From contig CM059623.1 in the NCBI GenBank assembly GCA_030435675.1, positions 4,552,012-4,616,011 of the forward strand: DNA of 64,000 nt, in the 5' to 3' direction. Under the pieces are notes generated by a model. The model saw only the letters and a program-made list of their open reading frames with translations. It was not told the origin of the DNA and did no database searches. The position numbers and the translations under genes are program-made. This document shows, in pieces, positions 10,830 to 21,441 of the stretch (positions within the stretch are counted from its first letter, which is position 1; each line of letters starts with the position of its first letter). Origin of the DNA: Steinernema hermaphroditum. Its lineage: Eukaryota > Nematoda > Chromadorea > Rhabditida > Steinernematidae.

Positions 10830-11863
10830 AGAAGCGTGTTCGCTCCGTGCATTCCCAAGACGTCCGAAGTCCTCTCAGTGAACGGTGCCACGTGCCCGGC
10901 AGCTTCCAGCATGGAGGCGCGCATCCGCGATATCCCTTTTCATCGTAAATTGAAGGTCAAAATCTTGAATTTGGCGGAAAAATGTGTTTACTGCACTTGT
11001 GGTGCACAGCTCAGGGAAAGCGCGACGGGACCATGTCCAGTGCAAGAGCACTCATGTCAGAAATTTCGTGATAATTGGCCCTAATGTAATCTTTTGTCAC
11101 AAGTTTTGTCACTTTTGTCTGTCACAAGCTTTCCGTTTATACAGACAAAAGTGGTTCGCGGGTGAAGCGTCATGTGACTTTGAGACAGTGTGGAAAGTGA
11201 AAGTGGATCGACGGTGCACTTTGCTTTTGCTTCATAAATAAGATAAGACGCTGACTAGTTGAATTTATGGCTACCTTATCTTAATATCGACAGTGTCGCG
11301 CCCTTTACAAACGGCCTTTGACAACGCACGTGAGCATTTTGAAACATTGCCAGAGCATGTTTTTGTGTGTCACAGGCTTGCCGTTGATACAGACAAAAGT
11401 GACTTTTGAGACAGTGTGGAAAGTACATATCTTTTGAAAGTACATATCTTTGACGTCGGACTCTTGTTGTCAGCGGTGGTGGGACTACGGCTTCCGCGTG
11501 TCCCAATTCCCTCTGGAAGCCGGAAAACTCACAACTGCCACAGGGTTTACCATCAGACCAACCAGACACTCAGAGAGCGCCCGGAGGTTTGGAGTGCTGC
11601 ATAAAATAAGATAAGACATTGACTTTAATTGGCTTTATGGCTACCGTATTTAATATCTTGATATCGAGAGTGTCGACTATGGTTGACCATATACGCAATT
11701 GGCCTTCGACGACGCACGTGACCATTTCGAAACACTGATCACGTTTGTAATACCTTATCTAATGGCTTGCACAGGACAGCACTGATGGGCGTATAAAGCT
11801 CGTCTCTATGGGGCTCCGGCTCATTTTCTCTCTGGAGCGAGGTGATATAAGGTCCCCATTCAG
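10830..11863. repeat. Repeat-rich spacer between duplicate units
   Basis: No gene recognised. Two diverged direct copies of a block of about 130-145 bases lie at 11,233-11,362 and 11,601-11,740; shared words include ATAAGATAAGAC, TTTATGGCTACC and GACGCACGTGA. A second shared phrase (CAGACAAAAGTG with GTGTGGAAAGT) occurs at about 11,142-11,200 and 11,391-11,430. Bases 11,452-11,580 are the reverse complement of part of the insertion at 14,277-14,773. Bases 11,786-11,870 contain two TATA-like words (GTATAAAGC, GATATAAGG) and are the likely promoter of the knuckle gene copy at 11,995; the same flank for unit 1 lies left of the window. Confidence 0.6.
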
Positions 11864-11994
11864 AGAGGCTTTTCCCTTTGACGCGATTACCCTTCTTTGT
11901 CAAAAGGCGTTTAGATATAACACCCTGTATAAACAACTTTCTTCAGACCGTTCTCGCTTCGTTTCTCGTCTCCGCCAACGTCGAAAGAGATAAG

Positions 11995-12810
11995 ATGGGA
12001 CAAGAGTTCTCCTTGACCAGCGTCAGCCTTGATAACGGTATGATGAACGCCCCTCTCCTCGTCCATATTGAGGTTTAGAGAGATTCGATGAATTCCGAAG
12101 CAGTCTCAGCCAGAAGCAGAGGAAGTTGTTGAAGGCGTGTTTCGGCGTTCCACCACCTCGTCCGCGTCCAGGACCCTGCTCTCCTTCTTCCCAGCCCAAC
12201 GCTGCGACTTCTGAGTCCCGAAAGCGGACTATAGAGGGTAATCCTTGGTTGCAAAACCCCCACGATGATCGCCCATTACAGACCCTGCCTCTGACGCTTC
12301 AGTCCCCGCGAAGCGTGGGACTTCAAGGACAGAAATGAGCCAGCTCCCGTCCAGTCTACAGTAATCCGCGATGATGAAGCTGGAAACAAAGCCCACAATG
12401 GCTACGTGGAGCATTTGAAGTCGAAACTCATGACTGCCAGGCATGACAGGAACTACGTGACTCAACGTCGCCAACGAGGCTTCGCCGAGGCGCGCGACAG
12501 CGTGAACAAGGAGGTGAAGAGTCCCAATGGGTACTCGATCATCACGTGTCTTTTCTGCGAAGGCAACCACTTCACGAACAGTTGCTACGCGTACGAATCG
12601 TACGATCAGAGACGAAAACGCTGTAGCGAGCTAGGACTGTGCCCGAACTGCGCCTTCCGCGAGCACGAAGGAACGAGCTGTCGTTTGTCACACGAGTGCC
12701 GGACCTGTCGGAAGAGCGGACATGCGTCGTCGATGTGCCGGTGGTACTTGGACATCGACGATGAGATCCGAAACCTCGAGGAGGAGCTGGAGAGGGCCAT
12801 ACAACGTTAG
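11995..12810 (+). pseudogene. Gag-type zinc-knuckle gene, duplicate copy with frameshift
   Basis: Copy of the gene at 131. Exons 1 and 2 and their splice sites are unchanged. At about 12,317-12,325 two extra bases (CGTGGGACTTC against CGTGTGTTC) shift the frame at the start of exon 3, and a stop follows at the end of the proline/serine stretch, so the conserved knuckles would not be translated from this start. The rest of exon 3 is still open in the old frame with only a few substitutions, so the lesion is recent, or the gene uses a different junction I cannot see. Confidence 0.6.
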
Positions 12811-13382
12811 CTGTTGATGATGTCGTTCTGTTGGCAATGAGGCGACCTCTATTCTTCTGTGTTTTTATCTATGTTGTTATATATCCTTCTCAGTGATAAA
12901 TACTAAAAACAAAAATGGAGTTCAAAACAGTAAATGGCAGTGAGGTAAAATCTTAAAAAATGATCTAAAATCTCCGGTTACCATTAGGTTAATACGACCC
13001 TTCAGGCTGCTCAGACCCGGGGCAGTTGCCTCACTCCTCGTTTCTCAAGTTCAACCCCTCTCGGGAGGGTACCAATCAGGCGTGCGAGATCACGACAATG
13101 ACAATAAGATATCCATGAATCTCAAAAATTTGACTGAAAAATGTCCTTTACAACCACTGAAAATAGCATCCAGCGCAGTAGCCGATCAATCGATATTGAG
13201 CTTTATGAAGCAGGAATAGCTCCAAAACAGGCTATTAACATCAGAGTCCGTTATACTGCCCGAAAAAAGAATGCTGTACTGTTAATAAATCTATAACTAG
13301 CAACAGGGAAAGACGTGCCATCCCGCTGCGATTGCAGTTCTTATCTTCATTCCTCGACCCATAGACGCTATTAACGATGATA
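12811..13382. other. Intergenic copy of 945-1,515
   Basis: Only duplicated non-coding sequence is seen. It ends at a deletion junction near 13,382, where the text jumps to the equivalent of about 4,360, inside the RecQ gene. Confidence 0.6.
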
Positions 13383-14111
13383 TGGTCGTTGATGAGTGCC
13401 AGCAGGGGGGAGAACACTACGGTAACGCCAGAATGGTATACAGCGGGCAGCTGAGATTAGAGAAATAGAATGATATGATAGTGGGAAGGCACCTGGTAAC
13501 ACAGAGATTTTCCGGCACTGCTAGGAAAGTTAATGAACACATCAGATTCTCCTGAATGTTTTGTATACTGTAGCATAGAATTAGTCACTACACGCCTACT
13601 TTTAAGTAGGCAGTTAACGGCTGCTTCTTGTTCCCTTGTTCTGAACTTTGAGAAGCCAAAAGTCTCTCTGAGAATGTGCTGAACCTGCTCTGTGACATCT
13701 CTGATCGCGTGAAGCTGATGAATTTTCGGGGCGAACACACGTTGATCTCTCTTTATGGACGGCTGGATCCCATGAGAATGCGTCGGCAACTTCGTTGCGA
13801 TCTGCTCAAGCGGAGACCCATCCACTTCACTGCTGTTTGCGATAAAGTTGAAGAACAGCCTCCAGAGACATCTCTCACTAAAAACTCTGTAAGATCTGAA
13901 TATTGGAATCATCCAAAAATGACCTTCGAGATGCACCATCGATCCATCTCTAGCCTCTTCCAGAAATTATACACCTTCCAGACTGTCTCCGAAGTCACTT
14001 TTTTGTTTGTATGAATGCAAGATCAGTGGCAAACATACCGATGGAAGTCTACCGCTGTCTGGTCGGATGGCTCGTATTGATCGCCGAACACATGGAATGG
14101 CGCCCAATTAG
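13383..14111 (-). pseudogene. 5' fragment of the RecQ5-like helicase gene
   Basis: Matches 4,360-5,045. It retains the exons for the N-terminal helical block and the Walker A box, but the gene is cut inside the next exon, so domains from DEAH onward are missing and no helicase can be made. It differs from the parent by about 45 extra bases near 13,892-13,936, with GT...AG ends on the minus strand; the parent keeps only about ten bases there. Confidence 0.75.
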
Positions 14112-14169
14112 CTTCAAAACGCGCAAATCTACCTTCGTGTAGGAAAGCGGTCTATCGTTTCAGGATAGC

Positions 14170-14866
14170 ATGAAGACGTACCTTTCATTTTCTGCATCTT
14201 CGCAATAAGCTTCGGCTTGGTTTCGTCCGCCGAATGTCACTGGACCGATTGGCAACCTTACTACGCATATAACAATTGTGTCACTCTCACTCGTGTCGCG
14301 GTGGCGAGCGGTCGGTCCCTCCGGTCGCCCTCTGAGTGTCTGGTCGGTCAGATGGCAAACCCCGTGGCAGTTGTGACTGCTCCGGCTTCCAGAGGGAATT
14401 GGGACACCCGGAAGCCGTAGTCCCACCACCGCTGACAACAAGATGTCCGACGTCAAGAATCCGGCCACGTGAGAAGTCATCCCGAAGGTCGCCGACGCTC
14501 TGAGGACGCCACCACCATCGAAGACGCAACTCCCGGACCACGGACCATCAGATTCGAGCACAGAAGCGTGCGCTGTGCCGCAAACGATGTTCCGCTCCTG
14601 AATCCGAAGATTTGCCGATTCCCAGAAGCCCCATGAAGCTCTCCGCCAACCACCGGTTCGACATCTACGCCGCTCCAGGGATGAAGCCGTCTTCCAGACA
14701 TCCTCTGTTTGTCTATTTTCGGTGTCGCGCAAGGCATAATGCCTTTGATTCGCGAAATAAAATCGTAAAAAGAGTGGATTTTACAGCGTGAAATGGGAAC
14801 ATTTCACCAAAAGCTTCTGGGGTATGCCCATCCCTGGAAGGAGGGAGTACTGCTGTCCGAACGAAT
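14170..14866 (+). pseudogene. Small secreted cysteine peptide, broken copy 3
   Basis: The start and signal-peptide region match the gene at 6,514, but one base is missing near 14,182, which shifts the frame, and about 497 bases (14,277-14,773) are inserted in the middle of the mature peptide region, replacing a single C. The downstream half (14,774-14,866) continues with three substitutions in the first 40 bases. No functional product is expected. Confidence 0.85.
14277..14773 (+). mobile_element. 0.5-kb insertion ending in a poly(A)-signal-like tail
   Basis: Absent from both other copies of the host gene. It ends AATAAAATCGTAAA, which resembles a cleaved transcript end, so a retroposed RNA is possible; no target-site duplication is evident. 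About 130 bases (14,300-14,460) are the reverse complement of 11,452-11,580, and the 'gcttcc...gtagtcccacc' part resembles a dispersed repeat seen at 38.9, 40.3 and 45.9 kb. No sizeable open frame is convincing. Confidence 0.5.
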
Positions 14867-15757
14867 AATTACGTGTTTCTGTGGTGAAGATGTTTCGAAT
14901 AAATGTATACTTATTCAGTGAGTGGTGTCGCAAAGTACGGACACAAGTATGGGGTGGACAGGTTCTAAATTTGGCATAGGACCGGTGGAGGAACGGAACA
15001 GGTCCCATCTTCGATACGGTTGGCGGCTCAGATGTCGACGTATTCGAGCGATAGAACGGTGGAACGAGGTCCCTGGTGTTCCAGGGTGTCACTGTTTGCA
15101 CAGAAGCGCGCTTCGTCTGCCGATTCCAGCCCGAAAATACAAAAACCATTGCACCGAGAAGGAACCGACGTTTCTAAGCATCTTCGACGGCTTCTGTACA
15201 TAGGCGGTGCATAACCGAAGGGCTGTATGCGAAACTGGGGCGAACCTCTTTTATCCCGCTAATTTTGGGGAAACATGTCCTAAATTCGACCCCTACAGTA
15301 ACCCCTACATGATTTTCGAACATTTAGAAGTTTTATTGAGAAAATACATGTCCAGCAATAGTAGGATGGGCATTAGAGATGACGAGAGGCCTGCTAGAAT
15401 ATAGTCGGCGGTGACGAGCAGAAAGGATGTGGAGAGGAGAGAGGATTTCGATCCTTCTTCAGAGTATGAGGAGGAAAGACAACCCGGAGACGTTTGAAAA
15501 TTCGCCGCTATTCGGCACTTGTTAGTACAGATGAACATCTGAAGAAATTCATGGGGAAACGCCCTGAAAGATCCAGTCACTTCGGGTTGAAGGGTTATCA
15601 TAAGCACTCATGCTTTCGTCTCTCTTCCAACTTCCCTTCGCGTCAGATCGCCATCGCGGCGAGACCCGGACAGAAATGCCATCGCTGTCTTTGGCAACGC
15701 GCCCTCGAATTCGATCCTTCTTCGGATCGAATTCGGCGATCGTCGTCCGATGTCAAA

Positions 15758-17646
15758 ATGAATTCTGGTCGGTTAAACATAGCGTAAGACGCTTCTTCTC
15801 CGTTTTCTTCGTCAATTTCGCGCCTTTCAGGCTAGTGTCCGACTTTTTCTGTCCGAATGCGGGCGGCGTCGAGACGCACATCTACTCGCTCGGAGAATGC
15901 CTTCTGAAACTTGGCCATCGCGTCATCGTCATCACACACGCCTACGGCGCCAGAAAAGGAATTCGATTTTTAACAAATGGGCTCAAGGTAAGCGGGTGGC
16001 TAGTTTCCGAAATATACATACCTTTCAGGTCTATTATCTGCCATTTATCGTGGCCTACAATGGCTGCAGTTTGATGACGATGAGCGGCTCGTTGTTGTGG
16101 CTTCGGAAAATCTTTCTCCGCGAAAAGATCCAGCTCGTGCATGGCCATTCGGTGAGTCAACTTTCTTGGAAAATTTACGATGTTAACTGTCCATTTAAGA
16201 CATTTTCCACGATGGCGCACGAGGCGATGTTCAACGCGTGGAATATGGGAATCCGCACGGTTTTCACCGACCACTCCTTATTCGGATTCGCCGACGCTTC
16301 CGCTATTCTTACGAACAAGCTCGTTCTTCAGTATTCGCTCTCGAATGTGGACAAAGTGATCTGCGTTTCTCATACTAGGTTGGTTTCTGAGCATGAACGT
16401 CGAAACCCGGGCAAACTTATATTGCAAACTTGATCACTAGATTGGATTGAGTGCTCCAAAAAACTAAAATTTCTGCTAAAGCCTTGTATCCTGCCTTCCT
16501 AATAGAGAGTTTTAACCCACTTTTGGACCCCCTGTCGAGCTTATTTATGAGTGTTCTTCCAATCATTGTCCAATCTTGCATTTCAGCAAAGAAAACACTG
16601 TTCTCCGAGGCGGCTTGTCTCCCCAGAAGGTCTACGTCATTCCGAATGCCATCAACACCGATCTCTTCACGCCCGACCCAGAACTCTTTCATTCCAACCA
16701 AACTACTGTCGTTTTCGTCGGCCGCCTCGTTTACCGAAAAGGAGCGGACCTGCTACGTGAGATAATCCCAGAAATCTGTATTAGGCACCCAAATGTGCGC
16801 TTTGTGATCGGCGGCGATGGTCCGAAGCGAATCGTACTGGAGGAAATGCGAGAACAATACCACTTACATGATAGGGTGATGATGTTGGGCGAGTTGCCCC
16901 ATAATCAAGTTAGGAATGTGCTTGTGCAGGGCCAGATCTTCTTGAATACCTCGTTGACCGAGGCTTTTTGCATGGCTATCGTCGAAGCAGCCAGTTGTGG
17001 GTGAGTTTGGGACAGTTTTTGTCATGTACATTGACTGTTCAAGGCTCTACGTGGTGACAACGAAAGTCGGAGGAATCCCCGAAGTGCTTCCAGAAGGTTT
17101 TGCATCAACGGCGACACCCATCCCGCAACGTGAGCGTGGTCACAAAAGCTTCCGCCAAGTTTCGTCTTTTCAGTGCTGTGTGACGCCCTGAGCGAAGCGA
17201 TTAAAATGCGTGAATCAGGAGAACTCATGGATCCAACTGAAAGACACAAAGCCATCAGCGCCATGTACAGATGGCCAGAAGTAGCAGAGCGCACCGAAAT
17301 CGTTTACGAGTCGGCCATGAGGGAGCCCGATCAGTCGGCGGCACAACGATTGAGGAACTACTACAACTGCGGGCTGGGATTCGGCGTTTTGTACATCTGG
17401 GTGGCGATAGTGAACATGATCGCACTCTTCTGGATAAACCTCTTCGATCCCCCAAAGGTGAGTTGAAGCTACAGATTAGTCGACGGTTCCTCTTTTCAGA
17501 ACTATGAGCTGGCCGACGATCGGCCCACCGTTACCGGTAAGAATAAATGTCAAGAATCTGTGGGTCACTAATTTATTAATAAAAGCTTAGCCGTCCAACT
17601 CTCGTATCCGTCCGATGTACCGTTTTTTTCGCAATTTTCGTACTAG
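15758..17646 (+). CDS. piga-1: PIG-A, GPI N-acetylglucosaminyltransferase catalytic subunit, copy 2
   Basis: Same nine-exon gene as at 7,613, offset by 8,145 bases, with no difference found in exons or introns, about 453 residues. It keeps the family motifs noted there, including the GT4 nucleotide-sugar site and the C-terminal membrane anchor. This copy is probably the one in the ancestral setting: MOGS begins about 170 bases after its stop, with a TTTCAG acceptor at about 17,798 that could take a spliced leader, so the two could be one operon. Near-perfect identity to copy 1 means a very recent duplication, gene conversion or an assembly artefact. Confidence 0.92.
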
Positions 17647-17816
17647 ATCTGTTCCGCGTTGTGCTTCGAGTGACCTTTCAGCCAGAGTGTAAACAGTCGT
17701 CGAGCGTTCGAATCGCGTGCGTTGCCGCCGCGTCGCCGCCAGTTGTCCGCCACCGCGAAAGTCGCCATGTGGCCCCTCTCATAGCCAACTTGTTTCAGAT
17801 CTTTGGGATCGGAGCG

Positions 17817-20523
17817 ATGGCGCCTCCGAGGAAGAAGGGCGCGAAGCCCGCGGAGAAGGAGCCTCCTTCCGTGCTGGGCACGACGATGCTCAAAGGAATG
17901 ATCGCGTTCACGATTCTGGTGGCCTTGAGCGCCGTCGGCTTCAACTTCGCGTACAACAAGTATGTCCTGCTTCCTGCGAGAATATCCACGAAATCCGATC
18001 TTCCGAAAGTTACCAACGAATCAGAAATCGACCCGGTAGGTCATTTCCTCTCCCCTCTTTCTCTAGTTGCAATTCCTCCAGCTCCAATGGGGAACGTACC
18101 GATCGAATCTCTACTTTGGACTCCGAACGCGCCATCCGAAGTCGCCCCTTTTCGGATTCATGTGGTACCAACAGCCGCCAAAGGGTGCGCAGCAAATCAG
18201 GATGCCGGAGATCCGCCACTGGTGCGACCAGGGGCACCAGCTTAATGGTTACGGCTGGGACGCTCATGACGGACGGACCTTTGGCAAGCAGACCATCAAT
18301 GATGGCCTCGGAATCAACCTCCAAACCGATTGGATCAATCACGAACACACCTGGACCGCCAGAATCAGGTCTTCCGACGTGCCTGTGCAAGGATTCGAGT
18401 CCGGCGAGTACGCTTTCGTCCTTTACTTTGCTCTCCAGGTATTTCTCGGTGCCATTTTTCGGTTCCTCATACATACTTAGGAGGAAGATTCCCTGCTTAA
18501 ACCTTTGTACGATCCGGAAACCGGCAACATCGCCGGATTCAACGGCCATTCCAGTCTTCTCGGAGATTTTGAACTCGATTTCACCGCCAAGTCGAAGAAG
18601 GGCGCCGACTTCTCTCATCTTCTTTTCCGCGACATTCCGTTCACCGACGTTGGCAAGTGGCGAGAGATCATCGAAAGCTCGCTTACTCTCGAGCAGGAGC
18701 ACGATCGCCTAAAGATAAAACTGGTCGGAGTCCACGAAGGTCGCCCAGATGACGGCGAAAAACCGAATTTCATTGCCATTCAGCTTATCATGCCAGGTGA
18801 TTATCGAATCTTTGCAAATTCGAGATGTACTGTTTAAGCCGATGCCGTGATTGACATCCATTTCAACGTTGGAAAAACTCGTGCCCTTCGAGGAGAACTC
18901 TCTGAGAACGAATTGGAGCAACGTGCGAAGCGTTTCGCTGACAAGTTCGAGGCGGCGTTCGGCCTCAACACCAAAGGATACCCCGAGTTCTACCAGCGGA
19001 TGGGCGAAGCCGCGCTGTCCAACATGCTCGGTTCGATCGGCTACTTCCACGGCTCGAACAGTGTGCAGAGCGTGTACTCGCATCGCCCTCAGAGCTACGG
19101 CCCCCACACGCTCTTCAGCGGCGTCCCTTCACGTCCTTTCTTCCCTAGAGGATTCTTGTGGGACGAAGGATTCCACAATTTGCTTATCAGGAAGTTCGAT
19201 CAGCAACTCTCATTCGAGGTGATCGGCGCTTCGTTTTCGGTGTCACCAGTCTTTTCAGATCATCTCGTCTTGGTTGGACACAATGAACATCGAAGGCTGG
19301 ATTCCCCGTGAGATGATCCTGGGATCGGAAGCTGAGCAGAGAGTGCCCGAGGAGTTCAAGGTCCAGCGAGATTCGGTGGCGAATCCTCCGATGTTCTTCT
19401 ACCTCATCAACAATTTTCTGGACGACACGGAATTTGTGAAGGAGAACGAAGACTCAATCAAGCGACTCTATCCCCGGCTGAAGGTTTGGTATCATTGGTT
19501 GAAGACGACGCAGAGCGGCAAGGAGCCTGGCGTCTTCAGATGGAGAGGCAGAAACGCAACCACTCAGATGGAGCTAAATCCAAAGACTCTCCCGAGTGGA
19601 CTGGACGATTTCCCAAGGGCTTCGCATCCTAACGACAATGTAAGCCACATATCTACGATCACTGTATAGGAAAGCCTAGGAGAGGCACCTCGATCTTCGC
19701 TGTTGGATGACGTTCGCCAGCCAAGTCCTCGCTAGACTTGCCGAACTCTCCGGAGATAGCGCCTTCTTGCCGAAGATCACAGCTGAAGCTGCAGATCTTG
19801 CCGATCTGAAGAACCTGGACAAGCTCCACTGGGCTACAGCTGTTAACAGATATACGGACTACGGTAACCACAGCACTAAGGCACGCGGCGAAGTCTGTGG
19901 ACACATGTGACTGTGTTCTTTCAGGTGAAGCTTGTTTGGCATCAAGTGGACCCAAGAAATCCCCAGATCAGAGAAAAACGACGCAAGACGGTCAACCCGC
20001 CCAAGGAGCAGTTCGTCGAAGACACAAACGGATACAATGCTCTCTTTCCCGTTATGCTTCGAATGCTTCCGGCGGATTCTGCAAAACTGAAGTTGATCCT
20101 CGAAGGAATGCGAGAGGAGAAGGTTCGCATCAGATTCTTTGTCCAGCGACGGTTACCGAGTTTTAGGAAATGTGGTCTCCATTTGGCCTCCGCTCCGTTG
20201 CTAAGTCGTCGCCGTACTACTTGGCCGATAACACGGAACATGACCGTCCATACTGGCGCGGAGCCGTGTGGATTAACATGAACTATATGGTGCTTGCGGC
20301 GCTAAAGCACTATGCTACAGAGTCTGGACCTAATCAAGAGCTGGCGCATCAGATCTACGCCGAACTCCGTGGAAACGTCGTCGCCAATATTGCGAGACAG
20401 TACAAGAGGACTGGCTACTTGTGGGAACACTATGACGACGTCGACGGTCACGGAAAGGGATCTCATCCCTTCACCGGATGGACTGCACTCGTGTTGGCGA
20501 TCATGGCGGAGCGATATGATTAA
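17817..20523 (+). CDS. mogs-1: Mannosyl-oligosaccharide glucosidase (glucosidase I, GH63)
   Basis: Eight exons join to about 802 residues, near the family length. A lysine/proline-rich cytosolic tail is followed by one membrane segment (about residues 28-48), a type II arrangement, then the GH63 region: WGTYRSNLYFG, the PSRPFFPRGFLWDEGFH block, LNPKTLPSGLDDFPRASHP, and near the end MWSPFGLRS and HDRPYWRGAVWINMNY. The enzyme removes the terminal alpha-1,2-glucose from Glc3Man9GlcNAc2 in the ER lumen. Exon 2 may begin at 18,067 or 18,082; both fit. The intron after 19,880 is either a 44-base GC-AG intron or a 32-base GT-AG intron starting later. It probably shares an operon with PIG-A copy 2. 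Confidence 0.92.
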
Positions 20524-20669
20524 TTGAAGAAACACTGTTTCTACGGGTGAACAACTTGCCTTCAACGTATAACTCAATTAATGTTTTTTTATATTCTATA
20601 ATTTTAGTTTAGTAATTTATTAAGCAGTTTCATAAAAGTTAAAGATCCTTTTTACGCTAAGATGTCACA

Positions 20670-21160
20670 TCATTTCTGATTAGGCTTCCCGGCGGCCTTC
20701 TCATCCTTTATGGACTTTGTCTTGCCGCCGTCCTTAGCCTTCTTCTTCTTCTTGTCGCCGTCATCGGTACTCCAATCGCTGACGACGTCTTCCATCGTCG
20801 GGTAGTCACCCTTTCCCTTCTTCTGCCCCTGCGCGATCTTCGCCTAGGGGGTGCAGTCAGAATGGTTTCAAGAGCCCCCACTCACCTCTTTCTCGTTCAG
20901 CGGCACCTGCTTCGGCTTCAAGTCGCTGAGTTTGTTGCCCGAGATCGAAGTGGGGTTCTTGTCCGCCTCAAAACCACGGATTACACTGAAAGAAGAAGAG
21001 AGCTTACTCCTGGAGCGGGCGCTTTCTTCGGAGGGGCGGCGGGTTGAGCGGGAGACACGGTGGAGGCCTTCTGCTTTGCACAGAGGAACAGGGCGAACGG
21101 AGAGACGAGGGCGAGAGCGCTGGAGCAGAGGAGGAGGCCCGTTTCCGCTGGCATCGACAT
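20670..21160 (-). CDS. Small single-pass membrane protein with lysine-rich tail
   Basis: Three exons on the minus strand. Exon 1 (21,160 leftward to about 21,013) encodes MSMPAETG, a hydrophobic segment, then a Pro/Ala/Lys linker. A 41-base intron ending TTTGAG leads to ADKNPTSISGNKLSDLKPK, and a further intron to KGDYPTMEDVVSDWSTDDG and a run of lysines before the stop. About 135 residues. I do not recognise the family. The layout suggests an anchored protein with a basic cytosolic tail. It converges on the MOGS 3' end with about 150 bases between. The start is the first ATG that keeps the hydrophobic segment near the N terminus. Confidence 0.55.
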
Positions 21161-21441
21161 CGTTCCGAACTGTTGCGCTCTTTGGCGTCTCTGGCGGCCG
21201 GTCGAAAGGTTCGGTAACAACCAGAATGCGGGGAAGCAAGGTGGAAGAGGGGTAGATGGCGTCTAGACATAGCTTTGCAGAGTGGTGCATCACTTGAAGA
21301 GGGGAGTGGGGAGGAGCGGGTTGTACTCGCAAGAAATGCAACAGCAAAGGAAATCTCACATCCAATTCGAGAAGTGACGCAGTTACACAACAAGAGGATC
21401 AGAGCTTTATTCGCATACCAGCAATGCCTCGACACACCGAC

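Larger units (their letters stand above)
11864..17821. repeat. Segmental duplication unit 2
   Basis: Carries in order the knuckle-gene copy, a 5' fragment of the RecQ gene, a broken secreted-peptide gene and a complete PIG-A, colinear with unit 1. Compared with unit 1 it lacks about 1,516-4,359 and about 5,046-6,448 and gains 14,277-14,773. From 17,822 it continues into intact MOGS, so this unit keeps the ancestral right flank. Confidence 0.88.

Noticed and set aside
20981..21020. A 22-base GT...AG intron in the lysine-tail gene
   Set aside because: Removing it breaks the frame. Using the next AG (TTTGAG) gives a normal 41-base intron and an open frame.
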